Part shown: positions 26,499 to 35,679 of the stretch, piece after piece
How the letters are laid out: the number at the start of each line of letters is the position of its first letter
Numbering within the stretch: the first letter of the stretch is position 1
Source of the DNA: Oceanobacillus jeddahensis
GTDB lineage: Bacteria; Bacillota; Bacilli; Bacillales; Amphibacillaceae
DNA length: 64,000 bases
Direction: 5' to 3'
Assembly (NCBI RefSeq): GCF_000750635.1
Contig: NZ_CCDM010000001.1
Span: 372,001-436,000 of the forward strand
Notes under the pieces: model-generated
What the model was told of the DNA's origin: nothing
What the model saw: the letters and a program-made list of their open reading frames with translations, nothing else
The model's database searches: none
Program-made: the position numbers and the translations under genes

Positions 26499-27008
26499 TT
26501 ACGGAAAAATAATATGGAATAATTTTGTGAAAACTAAGTAGATAATAACTACACTTCCTATAGAGACGAGAATATTTTTCTTCCAGGATATTCCTCTAAG
26601 GTAAAATATACTTATTGATAAAAAAAGAAAAGTTGATACATTAAAAGGTAAAAAGGATATGGATAGCACATACAATATAATTAGAAGGAAGTAGGTAAAT
26701 ACTAATGTATATTGTTTTAATGTCATTTGAATATCCTCTGTTCCCGTAGGATTTTGACCATCCTCTTCATCTGTGGTTTGATCTAACTTTGTTTCCATGG
26801 TAGATTTTTCATTTTTCTTTTTAGAGAGATCTTGGATGATAACGATGATTCCCGTTATTATCATGACAATTATAATTAAAGTTGGTAAAAAGCTTCCTCC
26901 TGCAGGATCAAGCAGTGAGGCTTTTTCCATGACAAACGTTTGACTTAAAAATATAAGACTAACGATAATCATTATGAAGCCCGGAGCTACTTTTTTGATT
27001 GTCTGCAC
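26499..27008 (-). CDS. tctB: Tripartite tricarboxylate transporter, TctB small permease
   Basis: A 169-residue membrane protein with four hydrophobic segments separated by a hydrophilic, acidic loop (about residues 60-95), the standard TctB layout. GTG 27008 is chosen as start because AAAGGAG lies 8 bases before it; the upstream ATG 27038 would put the ribosome-binding site inside the coding region and adds a non-conserved leader. Confidence 0.85.
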   Translation of the reverse strand: MQTIKKVAPGFIMIIVSLIFLSQTFVMEKASLLDPAGGSFLPTLIIIVMIITGIIVIIQDLSKKKNEKSTMETKLDQTTDEEDGQNPTGTEDIQMTLKQYTLVFTYFLLIILYVLSISFLPFNVSTFLFLSISIFYLRGISWKKNILVSIGSVVIIYLVFTKLFHIIFP

Positions 27009-27119
27009 GTTAACTACTCCTTTCAAGTGAAAAATCATAGATCAGGTTACATAGCAACATAGTTATACTAAGTAACCTGAATGATTTATTCGGTTAGTTG
27101 TTTCTAAGAACAACTTTCA

Positions 27120-28157
27120 TTATTCAGGCCTTGGAATACCTAACTCTTCTGGTGAAACAGTTGTCTCTCCAGATTCATAAAGCATCCATGCAGATGTAGA
27201 ACGATTTTGCTCAACATAGTCGATCGCTTCTTGACCGTTAATATTTAAGTATTCCATACCTAAATTTTCTAATGTTTCTTGAAATTCGTCAGTTTGAATC
27301 GCTACTTCAAAAGATTCCGTCAAATCATCCAAGACTTCTTCCGGTGTATCTTTATGAGCAAAAACAGCTTGAAAAGGTCCCCAAGGTAAATACTTTTCCA
27401 TTTCTGGATAGGAGTCTGTGATAGCCGGAACGTCTGGAAGTGCTTCGATTGTTTCATCATGGACGACAGTTAACATCCGAAAATCGCCGGACTCTAAATA
27501 ATCCTGAGCAGCAGAAACAGTTACCGTAGTTGCGTCTACTTCGCCACTTAATAGGGCGGTAGTAACCGGACCTTCACCGTCATACGGGACGGTTTTAAAT
27601 TCTGTATTCAATTCATTTTGAAGCATAGCTAGTACAACACTTGGAAGACCGCCTTCCCCAGTTGTGCCGAAAATAATATCATTTGGATTTGCAACTGCAT
27701 CATCAACAAGATCTTCCAATGTCTGATAAGGTGAATCTGCTTTTACAATAACTCCTGCAAACGAGTTGGCAATAACAGATACAGGAACAAAATCTTCTTG
27801 ATAGCTGCGATCAGAGATATCTAATACCTGGTATAAATTCGGATTTTCAGCGCCGAATAATAAAGTGTATCCATCAGCTGGACTATCATAGACAAATTGG
27901 GTAGCAATGGCACCGGCAGCTCCTGCTCTATTCTGCATAACCAGTGAGGTACCAATTTCATCTTCTACAAGTGGCGATAAAGTTCTGGCAATAATATCTG
28001 TTGCTCCACCTTCTCCCCACATAATAATGCCATCAATATTTTTCTCAGGATATGCATTGTTTGCACCATCTGCTCCATTATCCGAACCACATCCAGCTAA
28101 TAATAAAATAATGATTGAAAAAAATAGAGTGACGGTATATTTTATGTTTTTTCTCAT
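27120..28157 (-). CDS. tctC: TctC-type substrate-binding lipoprotein, copy 2
   Basis: A 345-residue binding protein of the Bug/TctC family with a lipoprotein signal (hydrophobic core then LLAGCGSD). Family motifs include GGATDIIARTLSP, QNRAGAAGAIATQFV and the ligand-loop segment FGTTGEGGLPS. It is closely related to the gene just upstream, sharing LLFGAENPNLYQVLDIS and the C-terminal SPEELGIP, so the two arose by tandem duplication. It begins 18 bases after that paralogue's stop. Confidence 0.92.
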   Translation of the reverse strand: MRKNIKYTVTLFFSIIILLLAGCGSDNGADGANNAYPEKNIDGIIMWGEGGATDIIARTLSPLVEDEIGTSLVMQNRAGAAGAIATQFVYDSPADGYTLLFGAENPNLYQVLDISDRSYQEDFVPVSVIANSFAGVIVKADSPYQTLEDLVDDAVANPNDIIFGTTGEGGLPSVVLAMLQNELNTEFKTVPYDGEGPVTTALLSGEVDATTVTVSAAQDYLESGDFRMLTVVHDETIEALPDVPAITDSYPEMEKYLPWGPFQAVFAHKDTPEEVLDDLTESFEVAIQTDEFQETLENLGMEYLNINGQEAIDYVEQNRSTSAWMLYESGETTVSPEELGIPRPE

Positions 28158-28175
28158 GTCATTTCCTCCGCTATA

Positions 28176-29228
28176 TTATTCTCCTACTTTAGGGATACCT
28201 AACTCTTCTGGTGAGATACTTGTTTCTCCTGCTTCATAAAGCATCCAAGCAGAAGTTGATTGATTTGCTTCAACGAATTCACTTGCTTCTTCTCCATGTA
28301 GATTTAAAGGATCGACACCCAGGTCAGTAAGCTGGTTAATGAATTCTTCATCATTCTGTGCTTCTTCAAACCCATCACTTAATTTTTGAACAATTTCTTC
28401 CGGTGTATCCTTATGAGCAAAAATTCCTTGGAAAGGTCCCCATGGCAGATAAACTTCAAACTCTGGGTAAATATCTGTAATTGGTGGAACATCCGGAATG
28501 GAATCTAATGAACTATCATTAAGTACTGCTAACATCTTAAAATCTCCTGAGTCAACATATTCTTGAGCAGCAGAGACAGCAAGTACCGTAACATCAATTT
28601 CATCACCAAGTAAGGCAACTGCTAATGGGCCGTCACCATCATAAGGGATTTGATTAAATTCAATACCTAATTCGTTCTTTAACATGGCACTCGCAACATG
28701 TGGTAAGCCGCCTTCACCTGACGTTCCCATCAATAAACCTTCTGAACTTTCCTCCGCATAGGCAACCAAATCTTCCAAAGTATCAAACTCAGAATCTGCA
28801 TTGACGACAATTCCAGCGTAGCTTTGTCCAATAATAGATACAGGAACAAAATCATTCATATAATCTCTTTCTGAAATATCTAAGACTTGATAGAGATTAG
28901 GGTTTTCAGCGCCAAATAATAAGTTATAGCCGTCAGCTGCCTGATCGTAAACATACTGCGTTGCGATAGCACCTGAAGCTCCGGTTCGGTTCTCCATAAC
29001 AAGAGAAGTGCCAATTTCATCTTCAGCCACAGAGGCTAGTGTTCTTGAAATAATATCTGTTGCCCCTCCTTCGCCCCACTGGATGATTCCATTAATATCA
29101 TTTTGAGGGAAGTCCTCTGCACTATCAGCACTTCCAGAGCCTGTACCATTACCACAAGCAGAGAGGATTAAAGATAGTAGAGTAACCAATGCGATAAAGA
29201 ACAGTCTATTATTTAATAATTTATTCAT
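28176..29228 (-). CDS. tctC: TctC-type substrate-binding lipoprotein, copy 1
   Basis: A 350-residue Bug/TctC binding protein with lipobox ILSACGNG. It is first in the transporter operon and precedes its paralogue. Shared segments with copy 2 (WGEGGATDII, LLFGAENPNLYQV, YLPWGPFQ-IFAHKDTPEE, SAWMLYE) show high identity throughout, while the first 45 residues and several ligand-side loops differ. ATG 29228 is chosen over TTG 29237 because GAAAGG is then 9 bases upstream. A good cre site lies about 75 bases ahead. Confidence 0.92.
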   Translation of the reverse strand: MNKLLNNRLFFIALVTLLSLILSACGNGTGSGSADSAEDFPQNDINGIIQWGEGGATDIISRTLASVAEDEIGTSLVMENRTGASGAIATQYVYDQAADGYNLLFGAENPNLYQVLDISERDYMNDFVPVSIIGQSYAGIVVNADSEFDTLEDLVAYAEESSEGLLMGTSGEGGLPHVASAMLKNELGIEFNQIPYDGDGPLAVALLGDEIDVTVLAVSAAQEYVDSGDFKMLAVLNDSSLDSIPDVPPITDIYPEFEVYLPWGPFQGIFAHKDTPEEIVQKLSDGFEEAQNDEEFINQLTDLGVDPLNLHGEEASEFVEANQSTSAWMLYEAGETSISPEELGIPKVGE

Positions 29229-29300
29229 TTTAATCAACCTTTCTTTTAGTATTTATGAAATGAAAAATTTTCTACTAAATCCCTCCTCGATCAATAATTT

Positions 29301-29314
29301 TGTAAGCGTTTACC
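29301..29314. promoter_or_regulatory. cre site ahead of the TctC operon
   Basis: TGTAAGCGTTTACC matches the CcpA consensus at 13 of 14 positions and is nearly palindromic. It lies in the 518-base divergent region between tctC and the IclR gene. The rest of that region is AT-rich and, apart from the candidate operator at 29689, holds nothing I can name. Confidence 0.65.
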
Positions 29315-29688
29315 TTTTTGACAACGATTGAATTCCACCAGGAGAAACTTTGTTTCCTGAAATGGAATTTGATAATAAACGTATTCTATCATATATTTTT
29401 TTGAATGTCATTACCAATTGAATTAAATTTTCTTTTTTTTCTAAATTGATAAATATAGATGAATGAATTTTTAAATCTGCGTAGCCTGGATCTATGTTGT
29501 ATGCATGCTACATAAGCTTTAAAATTATAATCAAAAGATAGAATAAGATTTTCTATAAAACGAGTAATGTTCTTTCGTTTAAGAGTAAAGAAAAGGAATT
29601 CATATATCTAAAAATTTAAAATTTTGATTTGTTTAAATGGATAAAAGGATTGAAAAACAAATACAAGTATTATAAACTAAAAATATAA

Positions 29689-29723
29689 TTCTGTTCTATA
29701 GAAACTAGTTCCATTATACAGAA
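29689..29723. promoter_or_regulatory. Candidate IclR operator
   Basis: Nested symmetry just ahead of the IclR gene: outer arms TTCTGT and ACAGAA, an inner palindrome TTCTATAGAA (29694-29703), and GAAACTAGTTCC next to it. IclR proteins often bind such repeats and autoregulate; the assignment is inference. Confidence 0.35.
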
Positions 29724-29746
29724 ATGATAAAGGAGGGGTTTAATAG

Positions 29747-30496
29747 ATGGAAAATAATCCACAAGTAATTCGTTCCGTTCAAAGAGCTATTGATATTCTT
29801 AAATGTTTTGATGAAAAGAATGATGAGCTGACACTGACTGAAATCGCAGATCAAACTGAACTGGCTAAATCGACAGCAACAAGATTACTCGGTACGTTGG
29901 AAGAAAATAATTTTGTTGAAAGAGAGGTTACTTCTGGAAAATACCGATTAGGCAAAGAGTTGTATTTCTTAGGGTATACTGCTGGACGTTCGATGGAAAT
30001 AAAAGAAGTTGCTAAAGCAACCATGCTGCGTTTACGGGAACAGTTAAAAGAAACGATCAACCTTTATGTATTAGAAGGAGAGAATAGAGTTTGTATTCAG
30101 CAGTTTGAAAGTTTGCAATCTGTAAAACATATCGTTCAAATTGGGCAGAAGCTTCCATTAACAGTTGGCGCAAGCGGAAAAGTGTTACTTGCCTATCAAC
30201 CTAAAGAATTTATCGAGGAAGTTATGTCGAAACAAGTTATGGTTAAGAGCAAACAGGATTTACTTACTGAGCTATACCGAATTGTAGAAGAAAGATATGT
30301 TGAAAGTATTGAAGAAAGAGAAGTTGGTACTTCAGCGGCGGCTGCACCAATATTCGATATTCACGGTAATATGGTTGCTGCCTTATCGGTATCGGGTCCT
30401 GCGCATCGGTTTAATCCAAGTAAAAAGGCAGATTTGAAAACAATCCTGATTGCTGCAGCGCTTGAGATATCTTCTAATATGGGGTACTCTCTGTAA
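29747..30496 (+). CDS. IclR family transcriptional regulator
   Basis: A 249-residue regulator. The N-terminal winged helix (SVQRAIDILKCFDEKNDELTLTEIADQTELAKSTATRLLGTLEE) is diagnostic, and the effector domain contains VGASGKVLLAY and GTSAAAAPIFD. It is transcribed away from the TctC-TctB-TctA operon and towards the CoA transferase and lyase genes, so it probably controls both arms in response to the imported acid or a CoA derivative. ATG 29747 follows AAAGGAGGGGTTTAATAG. Confidence 0.92.
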   Translation: MENNPQVIRSVQRAIDILKCFDEKNDELTLTEIADQTELAKSTATRLLGTLEENNFVEREVTSGKYRLGKELYFLGYTAGRSMEIKEVAKATMLRLREQLKETINLYVLEGENRVCIQQFESLQSVKHIVQIGQKLPLTVGASGKVLLAYQPKEFIEEVMSKQVMVKSKQDLLTELYRIVEERYVESIEEREVGTSAAAAPIFDIHGNMVAALSVSGPAHRFNPSKKADLKTILIAAALEISSNMGYSL

Positions 30497-30631
30497 ACAA
30501 AAAATGAAAGGGTTTACAATTTTAGGGGGAAGTTATTTTGATATTGTGATAATGAATAGAAGGTCAGAATGGCTTATTCTTTGCTAGCATTTTTCATGAT
30601 AGTTATTGATAATATTTTGGAGGGAACAAAC

Positions 30632-31840
30632 ATGGAGACCAAAAGTTTCGGACCATTAACTGGTATAAAAATTCTGGATATATCCACGATGATTGCAGCT
30701 CCATTCGGTGCAACATTACTTGCTGATTTTGGAGCAGAAGTTATTAAAATTGAATTACCAAATAAAGGAGATACACTGCGGACTGTCGGACCATGGAAGG
30801 ATGGAGAAGCACTGCGCTGGCCGGGTCTGGCACGTAATAAGAAATCATTAACTTTAGATATTCGTACGACGGAAGGGAAAAAAATCTTTAAAAAGCTCAT
30901 TGCATCCTCTGATATCCTTATAGAAAATTTTCGGCCGGGAACGTTAGAAAAATGGGATCTGGGTTATGAAACATTAAAAGAAGAGAATCCTGAACTGGTC
31001 ATGGTTCGTGTTTCTGGTTATGGGCAAACAGGCCCTTACCGCAAGAAAGCAGGGTTCGGAACACCGGGTACTGCATTCAGCGGACATACTTCCATTCAGG
31101 GGTATCCTGACCGCCCTCCTGTAAGCCCGTCTTACTCTTTGCTAGATTATATTACCGGAATATATGTTGCTTTTGCAGCGGTAGCAGCTTTATACCACCG
31201 GGATACAGGTGAAAATAAAGAAGGACAAGTCGTGGAAATGGGCTTATATGAATCGATCTTTAGAATGCTGGAATTTTTGGTTGCGGAATATGACCAAAAT
31301 AAAGTGGTGCGTGAAAGAAGCCCCGGGTTATCAGGCCACTCTAGTCCTGCCGGTACATATGAGACAAAGGATGGAAAATTTGTTGTGCTTGTATGCAGTA
31401 CCGATTCGACTTTTGATCGATTGGCAAAGACGATGAACCGGGAAGATATGCTGAAAGATGAACGTTATTATACAAATGCAGTTCGTTTAAAAAATGATGC
31501 TGAAGTACAAGAGATTGTCTCCACCTGGATTAAGAAACATACGCAAAAAGAATTAACCGAGATTTTGGACGCAGAAGGAGTTCCGGTGAGTCCAATTTAT
31601 ACCATTGAAGATATTTTTAATGATCCGCAATTTAAGGAACGGGAAAATATCGTCGAGGTAGAGCATCCCCGATTAGGAAAGGTGAAAGTTCCAGGAATTG
31701 TTCCAAAGTTTTCTAAAACACCAGGAGCAATCCGTCACCGTGCGCCAGAGCTGGGTGAGCATAATAGTGAAATTCTAGAAGAGATGCTTGGTCTGTCAGA
31801 AGAGGAAATCAATGCTTTAGAAGAGCAAGGTATCATCTGA
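30632..31840 (+). CDS. Class III CoA transferase (CaiB/BaiF family)
   Basis: A 402-residue family III CoA transferase, which moves CoA between carboxylic acids through a glutamyl or aspartyl anhydride. The N-terminus GIKILDISTMIAAPFGATLLADFGAEVIKIE and VMVRVSGYGQTGPYR are characteristic. At the catalytic acid position the sequence is MGLYESIFRML, with Glu where the formyl-CoA transferase has Asp, a known variant in dicarboxylate-type members. ATG 30632 follows TTTGGAGGGAACAAAC; the frame opens at 30569 without a site. It probably activates the acid that the following lyase cleaves. Confidence 0.9.
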   Translation: METKSFGPLTGIKILDISTMIAAPFGATLLADFGAEVIKIELPNKGDTLRTVGPWKDGEALRWPGLARNKKSLTLDIRTTEGKKIFKKLIASSDILIENFRPGTLEKWDLGYETLKEENPELVMVRVSGYGQTGPYRKKAGFGTPGTAFSGHTSIQGYPDRPPVSPSYSLLDYITGIYVAFAAVAALYHRDTGENKEGQVVEMGLYESIFRMLEFLVAEYDQNKVVRERSPGLSGHSSPAGTYETKDGKFVVLVCSTDSTFDRLAKTMNREDMLKDERYYTNAVRLKNDAEVQEIVSTWIKKHTQKELTEILDAEGVPVSPIYTIEDIFNDPQFKERENIVEVEHPRLGKVKVPGIVPKFSKTPGAIRHRAPELGEHNSEILEEMLGLSEEEINALEEQGII

Positions 31841-31888
31841 AGAAAACAGAAAAGAAAATGATATGACAAGTATGGAGGGATGGATGAA

Positions 31889-32842
31889 ATGAAAAAGATA
31901 GTACTTCCAGAAAAAGTAACGGTTTGTGAAGTTGCTCCACGAGACGGTTTACAGACGATTCCTGAATGGATTGAGACCAAGGATAAAATTAAAATGGTGA
32001 AAAATTTAGTAGCAACAGGGATACCTTCCCTGGAAATTACTTCTTTTGTTCATCCAAAGGCTATCCCGCAGTTAAAGGATGCGGAAGAAGTCGTTACAGC
32101 AGTGATCGATGAGTTAGAGGATGTTGAGGTGCGTGCATTGGTTCCAAATTTACGTGGCGCACAGCGAGCGGCAGATGCGGGCGTCAGGAAGCTGAAAACC
32201 ATGCTTTCGGCTACGGATTCACATAGTTTATCGAATGCAAATGACACTGTAGTAAATGCACAGGAAAAACTGATGCCTATCTTTGAATATGCAGATGAAC
32301 GGAATATCAAAGTGATGGGGTCTATATCGGTTGCATTTGGATGTCCGTTTGAAGGTATTGTACCAGTCGAGAATTTAATAGAAATTATTGAGCGTTATGT
32401 TAAAGTGGGAGTTCGTGAAATTTCGCTGGCAGATTCTACTGGAATGGCTCAGCCAATACAAGTTTATGAAACGTTAGGTGTATTAAAAGAGGCATTTCCG
32501 GAACTTGCTTATTCCATGCATTTTCATAACACGCGTGGAGCCGCGCTTGCGAACACTTTTGCTGCACTTCAACAAGGCGTAACATTATATGATAGTTCGA
32601 TTGGCGGCTTGGGAGGTTGTCCATACTTACCAAATGCGACGGGTAATGTTGCAACCGAAGATCTTGTTCATATGTTTGAAGAAATGGGAATTGATACAGG
32701 TATCAACTTGGAAAAAGTGATTGATGTTGCAAACGATACGCTTGATTTGCTGCATGCACAGGGTGATAGCTATATGCTGATGGCAGGGCCATCCTCTAAA
32801 CTGCACGACAAGCCTAGTGGACAAACGAAATTGAACAGTTAA
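31889..32842 (+). CDS. Hydroxymethylglutaryl-CoA lyase-like enzyme
   Basis: A 317-residue member of the HMG-CoA lyase branch of the DRE-TIM family. Catalytic features are APRDGLQ (Arg-Asp), the metal histidines in SMHFHNTRG, and the loop cysteine in GGLGGCPYLPNATGN. It cleaves a 3-hydroxy-3-methyl acyl-CoA to acetyl-CoA plus a keto acid or related pair. With a CoA transferase and a carboxylate importer it suggests catabolism of 3-hydroxy-3-methylglutarate or a similar branched acid. ATG 31889 is preferred because GGAGG abuts the earlier ATG at 31880. Confidence 0.9.
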   Translation: MKKIVLPEKVTVCEVAPRDGLQTIPEWIETKDKIKMVKNLVATGIPSLEITSFVHPKAIPQLKDAEEVVTAVIDELEDVEVRALVPNLRGAQRAADAGVRKLKTMLSATDSHSLSNANDTVVNAQEKLMPIFEYADERNIKVMGSISVAFGCPFEGIVPVENLIEIIERYVKVGVREISLADSTGMAQPIQVYETLGVLKEAFPELAYSMHFHNTRGAALANTFAALQQGVTLYDSSIGGLGGCPYLPNATGNVATEDLVHMFEEMGIDTGINLEKVIDVANDTLDLLHAQGDSYMLMAGPSSKLHDKPSGQTKLNS

Positions 32843-32860
32843 ACAAAAAAGCACCTCGAT

Positions 32861-32898
32861 GAAAGAAAAATCCGAATCGCAGTTCGGATTTTTTCTTT
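32861..32898. terminator. Terminator after the lyase gene
   Basis: GAAAGAAAAATCCGAA and TTCGGATTTTTTCTTT form a long stem with a 6-base loop; T-runs on either strand allow bidirectional use between convergent genes. Confidence 0.85.
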
Positions 32899-32927
32899 GC
32901 TTAAAATAACTGATACGACATTCCCTT

Positions 32928-33704
32928 TTAACTTCCCCATGCCAGACTGCCCAGCATATAAACAGAAGAAATAATGGTAATAATAGCGATAAAAATCTTC
33001 AGTTGTGCAACGGGAACTTTATTGGCAACTCGAGAACCGGTTAAAATACCAATAGTCGTACCAATCAAGCTAAAGAGAATAAATAAATGCATGTCGTCGA
33101 TGCTCGCATATGTGAAATAACCAAAGATAGACGGAAGCGCAATGACAACAGAGTTTAACAGCCCAACACCGACTGCAGTGCGGATATTCACGCCAAGACT
33201 TGCAAGTAACGGCACAACTAAAATCGGACCGCCTGCCCCTGTTAAAGCGCAAATCGCTGCGGTCAGGATACCCAGTAATATAATCCATGCCGGCTGTTTT
33301 AATATAAATGATTTGTTATTTTCTGTTTCACTATCAGATCGTGCATTATTTTTCTTGAGTATAATCGAAAGTCCTGCAAACAGGACAAATAAGTAAAGCA
33401 GCAGTTTTGCCAGGGTTTCTGAAATAAGGACGTTAATTTGTACACCGAGAAAAGCCCCGGGCAGACTGCCGATGCTTAAATAAAGTGCTAATTTAAAATC
33501 CATATACTTCAGCTTCCAATAGGAGTACGCACCAATGATACCGGCAACGAGAAATGCTAAGAAGCTGAGAGCCAGGGAGTCATGAACAGGGAGCCCCAGA
33601 AAACCGACATAAATAATTGGCAACAGGAAACCGGAAACGCCGGATAATCCTACCAATATACCAATAATTAAATTTGCTATAAATACGATAAAAAACGTTA
33701 ACAT
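32928..33704 (-). CDS. TSUP (TauE/SafE) family permease
   Basis: A 258-residue membrane protein with about eight hydrophobic segments in two homologous halves. The family glycine/proline motifs appear as GLSGVSGFLLPII near the start and ALTGAGGPILVVPLL in the second half. TSUP proteins move sulfite, sulfonates or organic anions. It is 82 bases downstream of the amidohydrolase on the same strand and may belong to that purine-riboswitch unit, for example as an exporter or importer of a product, though this is inference. It starts at ATG 33704 after GAGGTCAGTTAG. Confidence 0.85.
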   Translation of the reverse strand: MLTFFIVFIANLIIGILVGLSGVSGFLLPIIYVGFLGLPVHDSLALSFLAFLVAGIIGAYSYWKLKYMDFKLALYLSIGSLPGAFLGVQINVLISETLAKLLLYLFVLFAGLSIILKKNNARSDSETENNKSFILKQPAWIILLGILTAAICALTGAGGPILVVPLLASLGVNIRTAVGVGLLNSVVIALPSIFGYFTYASIDDMHLFILFSLIGTTIGILTGSRVANKVPVAQLKIFIAIITIISSVYMLGSLAWGS

Positions 33705-33786
33705 CTAACTGACCTCAACTCTCTAATTACTTTTCACAAGGAGAAGAGCGCTTCAACATGGTGTTAAACCGCTCCATATACATTAT

Positions 33787-35115
33787 CTAAATTTTAGCAC
33801 GAACGATGAGGTCGTCCATAGCTTTTTTACTTTCGTACTTAATTCTTTCTTCATCCAGTGTTAAAACTTCTCGATTTTTCATCAAAATACGTCCATTTAC
33901 AATAACATCAGCAACATCATTACTATTTGCTGATTCAATTAATGTATTTGTCAGCTGATGAGTCGGCCCAATATGTGGCTGATCTATATTTATTAATATC
34001 ATATCTGCTTTTTTGCCGACTTCAAGGCTTCCCAATTGTTTATCCTGCAGCATTGCCTTTGCACCGCCGAGTGTTGCCATCTCCAGGATGTTTTTCGAAG
34101 GCATCACAACCGGATCAAAAATGGGAACACCCCAGAAAGCGCGCATCAGGGATTTAAAAACCTTCATTTGATCAAATAAACTTAAGCCGGAGTGGGCAGA
34201 ACCATCTGTTCCTAAACCAATGCTAACACCCTTTTGCATTAAACTAGGCGATTTTGTAACCCCTTTTCCAGCGTTGCTAATCGGACAGTGAACCACCTTG
34301 CTATCATATTTCTGAATAAGGTCCATTTCATTTTCAGATAAAAGAATACTGTGAGCCCCTAAGAAATTTTTATCCAGCACACCTAAGGACTCTAAATATT
34401 CGTACGGGCGCATTTGGAAGTTTTCCAGGCAATAGCTGATTTCATTCGTATACTCATTCATGTGGGTCTGCATACCTGTCCCCGATGCTATTGCTATTTC
34501 ATAGACTTTCTGAATTAATTCAGGTGTACAAGTAATCAGTGATCGTAAGGAATACCACACATGGATCCGCCCATCTGCTTTCTCATGATAAGCGTCAAAC
34601 AGGTCTTTATTTCTTTGAATATTATGTTCCATTGTTGTTTTCATCGATTCGGGGATGGCCGCGCCAGTATCCATTGTAGAACAAGTAAGCACACCCCGTA
34701 ATCCGGAAGTTTCCACGGCTTCTGCTACTTTGTGCATATAGCTTCCACCAGCATCAATAAAACCAATTGTTCCAGCTTTTAGCATCTCTAAACAGCTTAA
34801 TTCTGCACTAATCGCTACATCCTCTTCCCGGAGGTTACTTTCAAATGGGACCATAATACGTGTCCAAATCATTGGGTATTCATCTGAAATTCTTCCACGT
34901 AAGAGCTGCTGATTTGTATGTGTATGTGCATCAATTAAACCTGGCATGACCAGTTTGCCTTTTCCATCTAAGGTTTCTTTTGCAACATATATTTGCGTAA
35001 GTTCTTTTTCGATAGCTACGATCTTATGGTCTTTGATAACGATATTTTGCCCGTGATTTATTTCAAAATCAGAGGTTAATATAGAGCAGTTTTTAATCAG
35101 TAAATCTGCATTCAT
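33787..35115 (-). CDS. Amidohydrolase/deaminase of the TrzA/MtaD/guanine-deaminase group
   Basis: A 442-residue metal-dependent hydrolase of the amidohydrolase superfamily. Metal ligands are His64 and His66 (DAHTHTNQQ), His218 (MQTHMNEY), His255 (GAHSI) and Asp304 (LGTDGSAHSG), as in mononuclear deaminases of guanine, S-adenosylhomocysteine, cytosine-like rings and triazines. The same leader as the membrane proteins upstream bears a guanine-class riboswitch, which argues for a purine substrate. It is longer than the small CDA-type guanine deaminase of Bacillus subtilis and unrelated to it. ATG 35115 follows AAGGAGAAATAAA. Confidence 0.88.
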   Translation of the reverse strand: MNADLLIKNCSILTSDFEINHGQNIVIKDHKIVAIEKELTQIYVAKETLDGKGKLVMPGLIDAHTHTNQQLLRGRISDEYPMIWTRIMVPFESNLREEDVAISAELSCLEMLKAGTIGFIDAGGSYMHKVAEAVETSGLRGVLTCSTMDTGAAIPESMKTTMEHNIQRNKDLFDAYHEKADGRIHVWYSLRSLITCTPELIQKVYEIAIASGTGMQTHMNEYTNEISYCLENFQMRPYEYLESLGVLDKNFLGAHSILLSENEMDLIQKYDSKVVHCPISNAGKGVTKSPSLMQKGVSIGLGTDGSAHSGLSLFDQMKVFKSLMRAFWGVPIFDPVVMPSKNILEMATLGGAKAMLQDKQLGSLEVGKKADMILINIDQPHIGPTHQLTNTLIESANSNDVADVIVNGRILMKNREVLTLDEERIKYESKKAMDDLIVRAKI

Positions 35116-35229
35116 TTTATTTCTCCTTTAAAACACGTTGAAAAAGACTGCGTTATCAGTCTTTTTCAATATTGTTTTTTATTCCATTATAATTGAAGTG
35201 CTGCATAATTTGCTAAGTTTTTCTAAGGA

Positions 35230-35679
35230 TTAAAAAGCATTTGTAACCGTTAAAAATACTTGTGCAAATACCGCTTGAAGCAAGAATGTCCCGGTAAATA
35301 CAAATACGGCGATAATAACCATTTTCCAGCTTTGGCTCATAAATGCTTTGAAATCAAGTCCAATTCCTGCCAATGTTCCAACGACAGTAATTGGCGCAGT
35401 AAAAGAAATTAAAGAGGTATAGTAAATAATTGGATCCGAGATTGGTGAAATCGGACTGGCTAATAGTAAACCAGTTAAAGCCACATACACAACAGCAGGT
35501 ATTTTTAAAGGGAGCAGTTTCGCAATGAATATCCCGATAAATGCAATACTGGATAAAATTAATACACCAGGAATGGACTCTAAAATCGAAATATCATTTT
35601 GAAAAAAGTTTGCAATGATTGTTGTTAGGACAGATGTAAATAAAAGAGAGATTGTCCAATCTTTCATGCTCATATTCAT
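35230..35679 (-). CDS. Small membrane protein, partner of the upstream membrane protein
   Basis: A 149-residue protein with four or five hydrophobic segments, including LPLKIPAVVYVALTGLLLAS and TVVGTLAGIGLDFKAF. I do not recognise a characterised family. Its ATG overlaps the stop of the preceding gene (ATGA), so translation is coupled and the two products probably form one transporter, of the kind where a pair of unequal membrane proteins makes the channel. Being under the purine riboswitch, a purine or nucleoside substrate is the working guess. Confidence 0.65.
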   Translation of the reverse strand: MNMSMKDWTISLLFTSVLTTIIANFFQNDISILESIPGVLILSSIAFIGIFIAKLLPLKIPAVVYVALTGLLLASPISPISDPIIYYTSLISFTAPITVVGTLAGIGLDFKAFMSQSWKMVIIAVFVFTGTFLLQAVFAQVFLTVTNAF

